From Treponema parvum (lineage in GTDB: Bacteria; Spirochaetota; Spirochaetia; Treponematales; Treponemataceae), in contig NZ_CP054257.1 of assembly GCF_017893945.1 (NCBI RefSeq), positions 992,001-1,056,000 on the forward strand: a DNA stretch of 64,000 bases, read 5' to 3'. The position numbers were made by a program, and so were the translations under genes. Under the pieces are notes generated by a model. That model was given only the letters and a program-made list of their open reading frames with translations, did no database searches and was not told the DNA's origin. Below, piece by piece: positions 8,411 to 15,287 of the stretch (its first letter is position 1; every line of letters begins with the position of its first letter).

Positions 8411-8849
8411 AAACACCGTGATTGAACGGTATATAGCGCTGATAGAAAAAATTGCAAACGGAAAAAATAGCACGCTCTCCTTTGCCGGGAAGGATATGAC
8501 GTTTTACCGCGGCGAAATTCATATCATAAAAAAGATAGGAGATAATCCGGGAATATTCAGCTCGGAAATTGCCCGCGATATGGGGATTACCCGTGCGGTT
8601 ATTCACAAGACTTTGCTGAAACTTGAGGAACGTGGGTTTGTAGAAAAAGAAGAGGATATGGAAGATAAAAAACGAAAGAAATTATTTTTAACAAAGAGAG
8701 GGAAAGCGGCGTATATCGCACATGAGAACTACCACCAAACGTATGATAAATCTTTTTTCGATTTTATCGATTCGCTGAATGAGCAAGAATGCTCGCTTAT
8801 CGATCGCTTTTTAGAAAAAGCTAATGAGATGATAGCAAATCATTTTTGA
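8400..8849 (+). CDS. MarR-family transcriptional regulator
   Basis: This is a 149-residue winged-helix protein of the usual MarR length. The helix-turn-helix is in SSEIARDMGITRAVIHKTLL (residues about 50-70) and the wing in DMEDKKRKKLFLTKRGK. The ATG at 8400 overlaps the end of the methyltransferase gene by 11 bases and has AGGAAGG seven bases upstream, so the longer in-frame TTG start at 8379 was not used. It probably binds the palindrome at 7332-7352 and represses its own operon, released by a ligand that may relate to the transported compound. The regulator-operator pairing is inferred from position. Confidence 0.9.
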   Translation: MTSKNTVIERYIALIEKIANGKNSTLSFAGKDMTFYRGEIHIIKKIGDNPGIFSSEIARDMGITRAVIHKTLLKLEERGFVEKEEDMEDKKRKKLFLTKRGKAAYIAHENYHQTYDKSFFDFIDSLNEQECSLIDRFLEKANEMIANHF

Positions 8850-8903
8850 AACTTGTAAAAGTTTTTACTATTATTGTGAACGAGTATTTTTATGGAGGAA
8901 AAT

Positions 8904-9971
8904 ATGAATAAGAAAATTGTATATGCGGTTTTTATTTCCGTATTAGGTCTCAGTCTTTTTGCTGCGGGACAAAAAGAATCGCATGGTGCAGAAACAGCCG
9001 AACGAGAGCAACAGCATACCCGTATCGTTAATTTATCACCGCCGGTTTATTCGATGCTGCTTACTTTTCCGCAGCTTGCGGATTCCGTTGTCGGTGTAAA
9101 TCCGCGGACATTTTCAACATCAAATCCGCAGGTGCTGCATATTGTAAATTCCACTGCGAAAAACATCGACACCTCGTTTGTCAATAACGATTTTACAATC
9201 AATGTCGAAAGTCTGGCATCCTTACATCCTTCACTGATTATCTATTACGGGGATTTTGAAAAAAAGAATTTGGCGAATATCGATACACCGCTGTTGAATA
9301 TGCACCTGAAAGATATGAATCCCCAAACGCTAACGGAAAAATGGGAAGCGCTGCTTGCAGATACTTTCCGCATAAAAAATCCCGAACGGTTTAAAAAGCA
9401 GTGGCAGGAAACAAATATACTCACTGAAAAAATTTTACATACAGGTGAACATAAAAAATTAAAAGCGCTTTTTATTTTCAGCTATCTTGGCGGGAAGATT
9501 ACCGTAAGCGGAAAAAATAGTTATGGAGATGCATTTTTAAAGATGGCAGGTTTTGAAAATAGCGCGGCAGTAGAAGGCTTTGCTGATGGAGCAGGACAGG
9601 CAGCCGTTTCTATGGAACAGATTCATGCGTGGAATCCCGATGTGATTTTTATCAATAACATGCGAGTCGGAAAAAACGTAATCGTCGCTGCGCATATTTT
9701 ACAGAACAAAGTAGACGGCTCCGACTGGTCGTTTATTACTGCGGTAAAAGAAAAACATGTATTCGATATTCCGCAAGGCACATATAGCTGGGGAATGCCG
9801 TGTGCCGATTCTCCTTTGCTGCCGCTTTGGATGCTGCTGAAAGTATATCCCGATAGGTATACCGAGGCTGAATTTAAGGCAAGAATAAAACACTATTACA
9901 AAGAAATGTATGCTGCCGATTTACCGGATACTGTTATCAGCGATATGCTTAAACCGATAGCGATACAGTAA
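8904..9971 (+). CDS. ABC transporter substrate-binding protein, metal-chelate (FecB/BtuF) type
   Basis: This 355-residue periplasmic binding protein resembles the FecB/FepB/BtuF group. It has an N-terminal signal (residues 1-21), the start strand RIVNLSPPVYSML, and a C-terminal lobe with NPDVIFINN and VKEKHVFDIPQGTYSWG. The signal ends LFAAGQKES, a form common in treponemal binding proteins that lacks the lipobox cysteine, so membrane anchoring is uncertain. The ATG at 8904 has GGAGG at the right distance; the in-frame ATG at 8892 would put that site inside the gene. It precedes the permease with no gap. The ligand is probably an iron chelate, haem or corrinoid; the sequence does not decide. 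Confidence 0.85.
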   Translation: MNKKIVYAVFISVLGLSLFAAGQKESHGAETAEREQQHTRIVNLSPPVYSMLLTFPQLADSVVGVNPRTFSTSNPQVLHIVNSTAKNIDTSFVNNDFTINVESLASLHPSLIIYYGDFEKKNLANIDTPLLNMHLKDMNPQTLTEKWEALLADTFRIKNPERFKKQWQETNILTEKILHTGEHKKLKALFIFSYLGGKITVSGKNSYGDAFLKMAGFENSAAVEGFADGAGQAAVSMEQIHAWNPDVIFINNMRVGKNVIVAAHILQNKVDGSDWSFITAVKEKHVFDIPQGTYSWGMPCADSPLLPLWMLLKVYPDRYTEAEFKARIKHYYKEMYAADLPDTVISDMLKPIAIQ

Positions 9972-10973
9972 ATGTACAGGTACGGTCATACCTCATATCG
10001 CAAAATACTTATTGCCGGTATAGTGCTTTTGACGGCAGCAGCAATTGCCGCTTGTTTTATCGGACGGTTTCAGATTATGCCGTCCGATATTGCAAAGCTT
10101 GTTACACGGCAAACGGTCGCAGACGGTGATGTAAAACGGCATATCCTCTTCGATATCCGTCTTCCGCGAGTGATACTATCGATTATGGTAGGCGCTGCAC
10201 TTGCTCTGGCAGGTACAGCGATGCAGGGTATTTTGCAAAATCCGCTTGCGAGTCCCGATGTGTTGGGAACCGCTTCCGCTTCAGGATTTGGCGCTGCAGC
10301 AGGGATTCTGTTCTTCGGCAATAATCTCTTCGCAACACTTATACTCTCCTTTACTGCAGGACTGCTCAGTATCTTTTTTGTGGTTGCATTATGTAGATTG
10401 AAAAAAGATTTTTCTGTTTTATCTATTGTTTTAAGCGGTATCATTACTTCATCATTATTTGTTTCTCTGCTGTCCATTCTAAAATTTGCAGCAGATCCGA
10501 ACGATACCCTGCCTGCAATTACGTTTTGGCTGATGGGCAGCTTTGCATCCTCCGGCTCGGCGCAAATTACTTTTATTCTGCTTCCGTTCTTGCTTGGAAC
10601 GAGTCTGTTATACCTATTTCGCTGGAAGTTAAATATCTTATCGCTCGGAGATGATGAAGCAAAAATCGCCGGTGTGCATCCAAAGCTCGTTAAAAGTATT
10701 GTGCTTGGTGCAGCGACTGTACTGATCGCTTCTGCCGTTACGGTAAGCGGTATGATCGGCTGGGTAGGGCTGGTAATTCCTCATGCAACTCGAAAAATTA
10801 TCGGCTCGAATCACGGATATGTACTGCCGCTTTCAAGCGTATTCGGCGCTTTGTTTATGCTGCTTTCCGACACCTTTGCTCGAACAATCGGCTTTTCGGA
10901 AATTCCCATCGGCATTATCACCTCACTAACTGGAGCGCCGCTTTTCGCTTTGCTTTTTTTATCGGATGCCTGA
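9972..10973 (+). CDS. FecCD-type ABC transporter permease, 3' end altered
   Basis: This is a 333-residue polytopic permease of the FecCD/BtuC family. It has the characteristic GxALAxxGxxxQxxxxNPLAxPxxLG segment (GAALALAGTAMQ, NPLASPDVLGTAS), the coupling helix GWVGLVIPHATR and the final EIPIGIITSLTGAPLF. It begins directly after the binding-protein stop codon. The last residues (LLFLSDA) depart from the usual end of the family, because the sequence changes at about 10955-10970 into the 3' end of an oppositely oriented cassette gene. Family members normally continue for several basic residues after GAPxF. With its ATPase gene broken (see 12519), the transporter may be dead or may rely on an ATPase from elsewhere. 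Confidence 0.87.
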   Translation: MYRYGHTSYRKILIAGIVLLTAAAIAACFIGRFQIMPSDIAKLVTRQTVADGDVKRHILFDIRLPRVILSIMVGAALALAGTAMQGILQNPLASPDVLGTASASGFGAAAGILFFGNNLFATLILSFTAGLLSIFFVVALCRLKKDFSVLSIVLSGIITSSLFVSLLSILKFAADPNDTLPAITFWLMGSFASSGSAQITFILLPFLLGTSLLYLFRWKLNILSLGDDEAKIAGVHPKLVKSIVLGAATVLIASAVTVSGMIGWVGLVIPHATRKIIGSNHGYVLPLSSVFGALFMLLSDTFARTIGFSEIPIGIITSLTGAPLFALLFLSDA

Positions 10974-11580
10974 TGACTGTTTTCCATTTTTCAGGAGAAC
11001 TTTTTCTGGGATCTGAAAGATAAATCTCATGATGCAACCGTTTTTCCGTCATATCGTTTTCATATCCATTTGATCGAATGAAATCATCCATAATTTTTAC
11101 GCTTGTCGGTTCATCGTCATAAGAACCGTTATGCATTATCTGAACGCACAGGCCTTCTTCAATCGATAGAAATTCCGCAGAGGAGCAATCGATTTTTTTC
11201 TTTTCAGCAGCAGTCTTTACAGCCCAATCAAAATCTTTTTTTGTAACAAAATCTGGAATACGAATTACCGAAATCCAATTGAAGCTTGATTTGTCTGAAT
11301 AGTCTACGCCGTCAATCTCGGCCTGCCACCAAAAACCTTCCAACGGAGGAACAACATATTCAAAAAATTCGTTAATTTTATAATCAGTCTTGTAACTCAT
11401 TTTTAGAGTATACGCTACCGCATATAATACTCCAACTGCCCGCTGATAAGCGCCGCCTGCTTCATTTGGATTTCCTTTTCCCCTAACTGCAATATAATTC
11501 ATTTTTGGAACTGTTACAATTTCTGGTTTATTTTTGGGAAGATAAAATTCCCGATATTCTTTCTTGAAATCAAATGCCAT
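10918..11580 (-). CDS. GyrI-like small-molecule-binding domain protein (cassette gene)
   Basis: This 220-residue stand-alone GyrI-like protein carries the family hallmarks EIVTVPKMNYIAVRGKGNPN, FEYVVPPLEGFWW and a C-terminal RLHHEIYLSDPRK...WKTVIRHP. The ATG at 11580 is preferred because GGAG lies six bases upstream. Its last dozen codons overlap the end of the FecCD permease gene on the other strand and look like fused foreign sequence rather than a natural terminus. Proteins of this family bind or hydrolyse hydrophobic cations and are common in mobile gene cassettes. It lies just beyond an attC-like site, in the same orientation as the DUF4160 pair, as expected for neighbouring integron cassettes. 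Confidence 0.85.
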   Translation of the reverse strand: MAFDFKKEYREFYLPKNKPEIVTVPKMNYIAVRGKGNPNEAGGAYQRAVGVLYAVAYTLKMSYKTDYKINEFFEYVVPPLEGFWWQAEIDGVDYSDKSSFNWISVIRIPDFVTKKDFDWAVKTAAEKKKIDCSSAEFLSIEEGLCVQIMHNGSYDDEPTSVKIMDDFIRSNGYENDMTEKRLHHEIYLSDPRKSSPEKWKTVIRHPIKKAKRKAALQLVR

Positions 11581-11619
11581 TCTTTTCTCCATAATAGCTG
11601 CCCACTGGGCAGTCCACAT

Positions 11620-11686
11620 AACATTCGCTTAACCTGCATTTGCGGCTTGTCCGCAATGTCAGGTTGAAGCGAGTGTTAGGTTATTT
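11620..11686 (-). mobile_element. attC-like integron recombination site
   Basis: This is a long imperfect inverted repeat. Read on the minus strand, it starts with ACCTAAC, matching the RYYYAAC core, and ends with GTTATGT, close to GTTRRRY. The arms AACACTCGCTTCAACCTG and CAGGTTAAGCGAATGTT pair except for single extra bases in the first arm. The apex is a TTGCGG/CCGCAA stem around a short loop. Unpaired extra bases in the first arm, two L-box-like inner segments and a total length near 67 bases are the defining traits of integron attC sites. It begins about ten bases after the DUF4160 stop codon, where a cassette attC should lie. No integrase gene is in the window. Confidence 0.75.
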
Positions 11687-11695
11687 CCTATATAA

Positions 11696-11971
11696 TCAAT
11701 TATAAAATTGCACTTCTGCACTATGGTACGTCTTCCAAAAATTTATAAAGTCAAAATAGTAACTTTGCATAGCAGAAAAAATGCGGGATAAATCTTTTGC
11801 AGGAACTTTACCCTTGTTATGAGCCAGTTTAAAAGAGCCGTTCGATAAAACCCAAATTTTTGTATCGTTTTTACTTGGATCGCCTTTCGTAACATGAAAA
11901 TGAATAGCTTCGCCGCGTTCATTTGTCCAAAAGTAAATTTTATAACCTGCCGTACGGAGATATATGGGCAT
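11696..11971 (-). CDS. DUF4160 domain protein
   Basis: This is a small 91-residue protein of the DUF4160 family, recognised by MPIYLRTAGYKIYFWTNE followed by GEAIHFHVTKG and a second half with LAHNKGKVPAKDL. DUF4160 proteins are nearly always encoded beside a DUF2442-type partner, and the pair is often regarded as toxin-antitoxin-like, though the biochemical activity is not established. Its ATG overlaps the last base of the upstream partner's stop codon, indicating translational coupling. The attC-like site directly after the gene suggests that the two-gene module moved as an integron cassette. Confidence 0.85.
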   Translation of the reverse strand: MPIYLRTAGYKIYFWTNERGEAIHFHVTKGDPSKNDTKIWVLSNGSFKLAHNKGKVPAKDLSRIFSAMQSYYFDFINFWKTYHSAEVQFYN

Positions 11972-12201
11972 CAGGCGCTCTCAAGTGCATCAAGATTGCG
12001 GAATGCCGTTATCGCCTGATAAATCTGCTTGAGATAATTTTTAAAATATTCATTCTTTTCTACATTAAAATTAGAATGAATTACTTCTCCTTTATTTGTA
12101 AGCAAAATCGCTTCGGCTGTTTGGGAATCTTCAAAACATACATCGTTATCGGTATAAGTAATTAAAATTCCATCTTTTTCACAAAAAACTTTACGACTCA
12201 T
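11971..12201 (-). CDS. Small DUF4160 partner protein (DUF2442-like position)
   Basis: This 76-residue acidic protein is encoded immediately upstream of, and overlapping, the DUF4160 gene. It has an N-terminal beta-rich part (KVFCEKDGILITYTDNDVCF) and a helical C-terminus (NEYFKNYLKQIYQAITAFRNLDALES). I do not recognise a strong family motif. The location and size match the DUF2442-type partner usually found with DUF4160, so it may be the antitoxin-like half. A clear AGGAG site lies eight bases before the ATG, and a promoter with an inverted repeat lies upstream, consistent with an autoregulated two-gene module. Confidence 0.7.
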   Translation of the reverse strand: MSRKVFCEKDGILITYTDNDVCFEDSQTAEAILLTNKGEVIHSNFNVEKNEYFKNYLKQIYQAITAFRNLDALESA

Positions 12202-12220
12202 AATAGGCTCCTATATCCTA

Positions 12221-12253
12221 ATTATACAGTACATAGTCGAATAATGCTATGTA
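12221..12253 (-). promoter_or_regulatory. Promoter and inverted repeat of the DUF4160 module
   Basis: On the minus strand a perfect TATAAT (12226-12221) lies about 20 bases before the start codon. Just upstream an inverted repeat, TACATAG (12230-12236) and CTATGTA (12247-12253) with a ten-base spacer, covers the space between -10 and -35. This is the usual arrangement for autorepression of toxin-antitoxin operons. The -35 match itself (TAGCAT) is poor. Confidence 0.5.
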
Positions 12254-12404
12254 TGGGCCATTCATTTTATTTTAGAAAGATCCTTTTCTATTAATCGGCC
12301 AATCGGATAATAACGGTAAAATAGTCTCATCCCCCTCCCGCTTTCTCTCCCGTCCAAAATATATCGCTTCTGTTTATAGCCACCGCCATCTGTGGATGTC
12401 ATGA

Positions 12405-12512
12405 ACTGTCGAGTTTCGGGCGAAGCCGAAACGTCGCAGATTATATGTGCGCTTTTCGCGCACGAATGCAACAGTTTTCGAGAATTGATATTCTCTCAAC
12501 TGCTGCATTTTA
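12405..12512 (+). repeat. Hairpin cluster, repeat family copy F
   Basis: After TGTCGAG there are successive stem-loops: GTTTCGG/CCGAAAC (around 12414-12432), GTGCGC/GCGCAC (12447-12463) and a longer one built on CAGTT/AACTG with an inner GAGAAT/ATTCTC. The start resembles the TGAATGTCGAGTTTT module of the other intergenic repeats. It abuts the ABC ATPase remnant and marks the right edge of the inserted DNA. The rest of 12254-12404 shows only a 69-codon minus-strand reading frame of no recognised family. Confidence 0.45.
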
Positions 12513-12518
12513 AGGAAC

Positions 12519-12779
12519 TTAGACTTTTATAATCAGTCGCAACTTTTAAAAATATTGCAAACGCTTTCAAAATCCCGCCATGCCGCCGTCATCATTAATT
12601 CGCATTATATTCAAAATATCATCCGCATTGCGGATAAGGGATTGTTACTGTCCGGACAAACCTATCTTTTCGGTGATATCCGCGATGTCATCACGCAAGA
12701 AAATGTGCGTTCTTTTTTCAATGCGAATGTGGAAATTGTGCGCGTTAATACCGCAACTGCATTGCTACTGGAAATATGA
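12519..12779 (+). pseudogene. Remnant of a FecE/BtuD-type ABC transporter ATPase (C-terminal third)
   Basis: The frame reads LDFYNQSQLLKILQTLSK, then AVIINSH, NIIRIADKGLLLSG, and ends in NANVEIVRVNTATALLLEI. This is the end of an iron-chelate-type ABC ATPase: the D-loop leucine-aspartate, then the switch histidine in NSH, then the usual C-terminal strand. Walker A, the signature motif and Walker B are absent, so about two thirds of the gene is lost. It is in the orientation and order expected after the FecCD permease at 9972-10973, but about 1.5 kb of cassette-like and hairpin-rich DNA now lies between. I infer that insertion with deletion destroyed the ATPase gene. No ribosome site precedes it. 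Confidence 0.75.
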
Positions 12780-13045
12780 TGGAGAAGGGCGTTCCGTTTT
12801 CAAATTTTCACTGCAAAAGTGTGTCTTTTGAGTCCTCCTAAAAGAGAAGTTTCAATTTATTGCCTGCTTTCACTTTCAGCCAGAACATATGGTTAGAGGA
12901 TGACAATGTGTTAACCTGCAGCATTTCAAAAAAATATTAAAAAAATGCTTGCATTCGCTGAGAAACCGTGCAATACTATTTTAGTTATGTTTGAATTCGA
13001 TTGCAATAATAATTGCAACAAAATGCGGGAGCTTCGGAGCAAAAC
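12780..13045 (+). promoter_or_regulatory. Leader region of the NAL-like catabolic operon
   Basis: This 266-base stretch has no gene. A possible promoter is TTGCAT (near 12950) with TACTAT about 19 bases downstream, a long spacing. A symmetric element TTGCAATAATAATTGCAA (13001-13018), with TTGCAA at both ends, lies just before the ribosome site and could be an operator. The related sequence ATGCAATAATTAAC occurs before the aldolase gene, near 15229. No matching regulator is in the window. Confidence 0.35.
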
Positions 13046-13990
13046 ATGAAGATTGCGGTATTGGGCGCAGGTGCGATGGGCTCCCTGTTCAGCGGTTATC
13101 TCTCAAAAAACAATGAAGTTTCTGTCATTGACGTAAGTCATGCGGTAGTCGACGCGATCAAAAAACACGGTGTCAGAATTAAAGAGAAAGACGGCTCCGT
13201 AACTCAGTGCAGTCCTAACGCATTGCTCAAATCCGAAGGGCTGGGGGAACAGGATCTTGTGATTGTCTTTGTGAAGTCCATGTTCACAATTTCAGCGCTT
13301 GAGGGCAACAAGAATCTTATAGGGAAAAACACATATCTGATGACGCTCCAGAACGGAGTAGGTCATGAAAGCAAGCTTTTGAAGTTCACAGACAGAAAGC
13401 ATATCATAATCGGATCCACCCAGCACAACAGCTCGGTAATTGAGCCGGGCTTCGTCAACCATGGCGGAAGCGGAATCACAAGCATCGGGCTTTTGGACGG
13501 CGGTTCAAAGGCGATTGCGTTTATCGCAGAGAATTTCACAAGCTGCGGTTTTGAGTGCCGCACGGAAGACAACGTTCGGAGACAGGTCTGGAATAAAATG
13601 TTCACAAACACGGCGGCATCTTCACTGACCGCTTTGTTTCAGGTTCCGTTCGGATTCATACACACGGATGCAAACGCGAACTTCCTTATGAAGCAGCTGT
13701 GCAGAGAGGCCGTTGAGGTTGCAAACTCACTAGGACTCGGATTCGATCTTGAGGAAGTTGTAAAGGATGTTGACACAGTTTGTGCCAACGCACCGGGCGG
13801 ATACACTTCAATCTATGCGGATATCAGAGACGGCAAAAAAAGCGAAGTTGACACGATCAGTGGCAGCGTAGTGGAGACCGCACATGACCGGAAGATAGAA
13901 GTTCCTTATCATGAGTTTGTCGTCAATGCGATTCATGCTTTGGAAAACAAAAACAAGGAGAACAGAGAATGCAGAGTGTTTACGAACTGA
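13046..13990 (+). CDS. Ketopantoate reductase (PanE/ApbA) family oxidoreductase
   Basis: This 314-residue NADPH-dependent 2-oxoacid reductase of the PanE/ApbA family has the Rossmann motif VLGAGAMGSLFSGYL at the N-terminus, the substrate-loop VKSMFT, QNGVG and the conserved lysine in QVWNKMFTN. The ATG at 13046 is used because the fold starts there; an in-frame ATA-region start 33 bases upstream lacks a ribosome site. Its gene overlaps the following cyclase gene by 22 bases, and with a YhcH protein and a NAL-type aldolase it forms what looks like a sugar-acid or 2-oxoacid degradation operon. It may therefore reduce a different oxoacid than ketopantoate; no pantothenate genes are nearby. Confidence 0.82.
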   Translation: MKIAVLGAGAMGSLFSGYLSKNNEVSVIDVSHAVVDAIKKHGVRIKEKDGSVTQCSPNALLKSEGLGEQDLVIVFVKSMFTISALEGNKNLIGKNTYLMTLQNGVGHESKLLKFTDRKHIIIGSTQHNSSVIEPGFVNHGGSGITSIGLLDGGSKAIAFIAENFTSCGFECRTEDNVRRQVWNKMFTNTAASSLTALFQVPFGFIHTDANANFLMKQLCREAVEVANSLGLGFDLEEVVKDVDTVCANAPGGYTSIYADIRDGKKSEVDTISGSVVETAHDRKIEVPYHEFVVNAIHALENKNKENRECRVFTN

Positions 13991-14655
13991 ACGGACTTAG
14001 AGTCATTGATTTGACAAAGTACATTGATCCGGCCACAGAGACCAGAAGATGCAAACTTGACAGATTCAACACGGGCGGGCCGATTCCTGACTTCCACACA
14101 AACGTCGACATAATGACCCACCTTGGAACTCACTGCGAGTGCCCGTACCATCACTTTGAGGACGGAGCAAGCGTTGCAGACCTTCCGCTTACATCATTTA
14201 TCGGAAGAGGGCTGTACCACGAATTCAAAGATCTCGCGCCGCTTTCTCACATCGGCGCTGCAGACCTAGACAAGGCGATCGGCGCCAAAGTCAAGCCGGG
14301 CGACGTGGTTATCATTGATTCAATCTACAAGCTTGCTCCGTTCACGCCTGAAACTAACGGGCCGAACGACAAGAGACTTCTCGTCAACGGCGAAACGGCT
14401 CAGTGGTTTGTTGATAAAAAGGTAAAGTGCGTCGGCTTCGGCGACGGCGTCTCGATTGAAAACTGTAACGAAGATGTAAAGCCGTTCCACGATATCTGCA
14501 TGGCTAAAAACATCACTTTTTTGGAAGTAGTCAAAAACCTTGACCAACTTAAACAGGAGACATTCTTCATCAGCTTCGCGCCGATGTACATAAAGGGGCT
14601 GGACAGCTGTCCTGTCAGAACCTATGCGATTGAGGGTTTGAAGGAGTTCTGCTGA
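13969..14655 (+). CDS. Cyclase/kynurenine formamidase-like metal-dependent hydrolase
   Basis: This is a 228-residue member of the cyclase family (PF04199 type), which includes bacterial kynurenine formamidase. The metal-binding motif HLGTHCECPYHHFEDG (residues about 50-65) follows the family's HxGTHxDxPxH, with Glu in place of the first Asp. A GDVVIIDS strand and a C-terminal PVRTYAIE complete the fold. AAGGAG lies ahead of the ATG, inside the 3' end of the upstream gene, so the two are coupled. The next gene starts on the last base of its stop codon. In this setting it may open a lactone or hydrolyse an amide of a sugar derivative; no tryptophan pathway genes are present. Confidence 0.85.
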   Translation: MQSVYELNGLRVIDLTKYIDPATETRRCKLDRFNTGGPIPDFHTNVDIMTHLGTHCECPYHHFEDGASVADLPLTSFIGRGLYHEFKDLAPLSHIGAADLDKAIGAKVKPGDVVIIDSIYKLAPFTPETNGPNDKRLLVNGETAQWFVDKKVKCVGFGDGVSIENCNEDVKPFHDICMAKNITFLEVVKNLDQLKQETFFISFAPMYIKGLDSCPVRTYAIEGLKEFC

Positions 14656-15110
14656 TGATTAGCACAAAGCTAGGTTTGGAGTACAAGTACGATTTTTCGG
14701 CAAAAAAATTCCGGCTTGCTTTTGAGTTTCTGAAGCGAAAAGATCTTGCAGAACTTTCGGAATGCACAATTGAACTTGGAGAGGGTGTTAAGGCGAGCAT
14801 TCAGCATTATGATTCTATCAACGCAGAAGACGGCCGGTTTGAAACTCATGAAAAATTTTTTGACGTTCAGTATGTCATCGAGGGTATGGAGTACTGCGGA
14901 GTTTGCAGCAGAGGCGAATTGGGCGCCGTTGCAGTTCCATACGACGAGGCAAAAGACATCACCTTTTACGAGGAACCTAAACACTATAGCAACGTGTTTC
15001 TCAATGCAGGTGACTATGTTATCCTTGGACCGGAGGATGCCCATAAGCCGAGAATCAAGGTCGATGGCAATGCCCCCGTCAAGAAAGTTGTGGTGAAGGT
15101 TCCCGTCTGA
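14655..15110 (+). CDS. YhcH/YjgK/YiaL family protein (cupin-like anomerase)
   Basis: This 151-residue protein of the YhcH/YjgK/YiaL family (DUF386) shows the family pattern: YDSINAEDGRFETHEKFFDVQYVIEGMEY (split over residues 50-80), then DITFYEEP and a final GPEDAHKPRI with the metal-binding His. Characterised relatives include an N-acetylneuraminate anomerase (NanQ) and proteins tied to uptake and breakdown of sialic acid or sugar acids. Its start shares bases with the cyclase stop. The NAL-type aldolase downstream strengthens a link with sialic-acid-like or 2-keto-3-deoxy sugar catabolism. Confidence 0.88.
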   Translation: MISTKLGLEYKYDFSAKKFRLAFEFLKRKDLAELSECTIELGEGVKASIQHYDSINAEDGRFETHEKFFDVQYVIEGMEYCGVCSRGELGAVAVPYDEAKDITFYEEPKHYSNVFLNAGDYVILGPEDAHKPRIKVDGNAPVKKVVVKVPV

Positions 15111-15287
15111 GACAGGATGTTGTGCTCCGGTTTAATATGCGGCAATTTTTCAACGGAACGATTAGTTACTGCATGCTTTGAGTCTCCGAAAATGCGGTAT
15201 TGATAGTCCTTGCTTTCCGGCTTATCGCATGCAATAATTAACTTAGCGAATCTGCGGTGAAATTATTGATTAAGGAGAAAACTGACC

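Noticed and set aside
8849..8864. AAACTT-GTAA-AAGTTT palindrome after the MarR gene
   Set aside because: It is unlike the strong palindrome at 7332-7352 and AT-rich; more likely chance or a weak mRNA structure.
12262..12471. Minus-strand frame of 69 codons within the inserted DNA
   Set aside because: It runs through the hairpin cluster and has no ribosome site; it might be the tail of a lost cassette gene, but evidence is insufficient.
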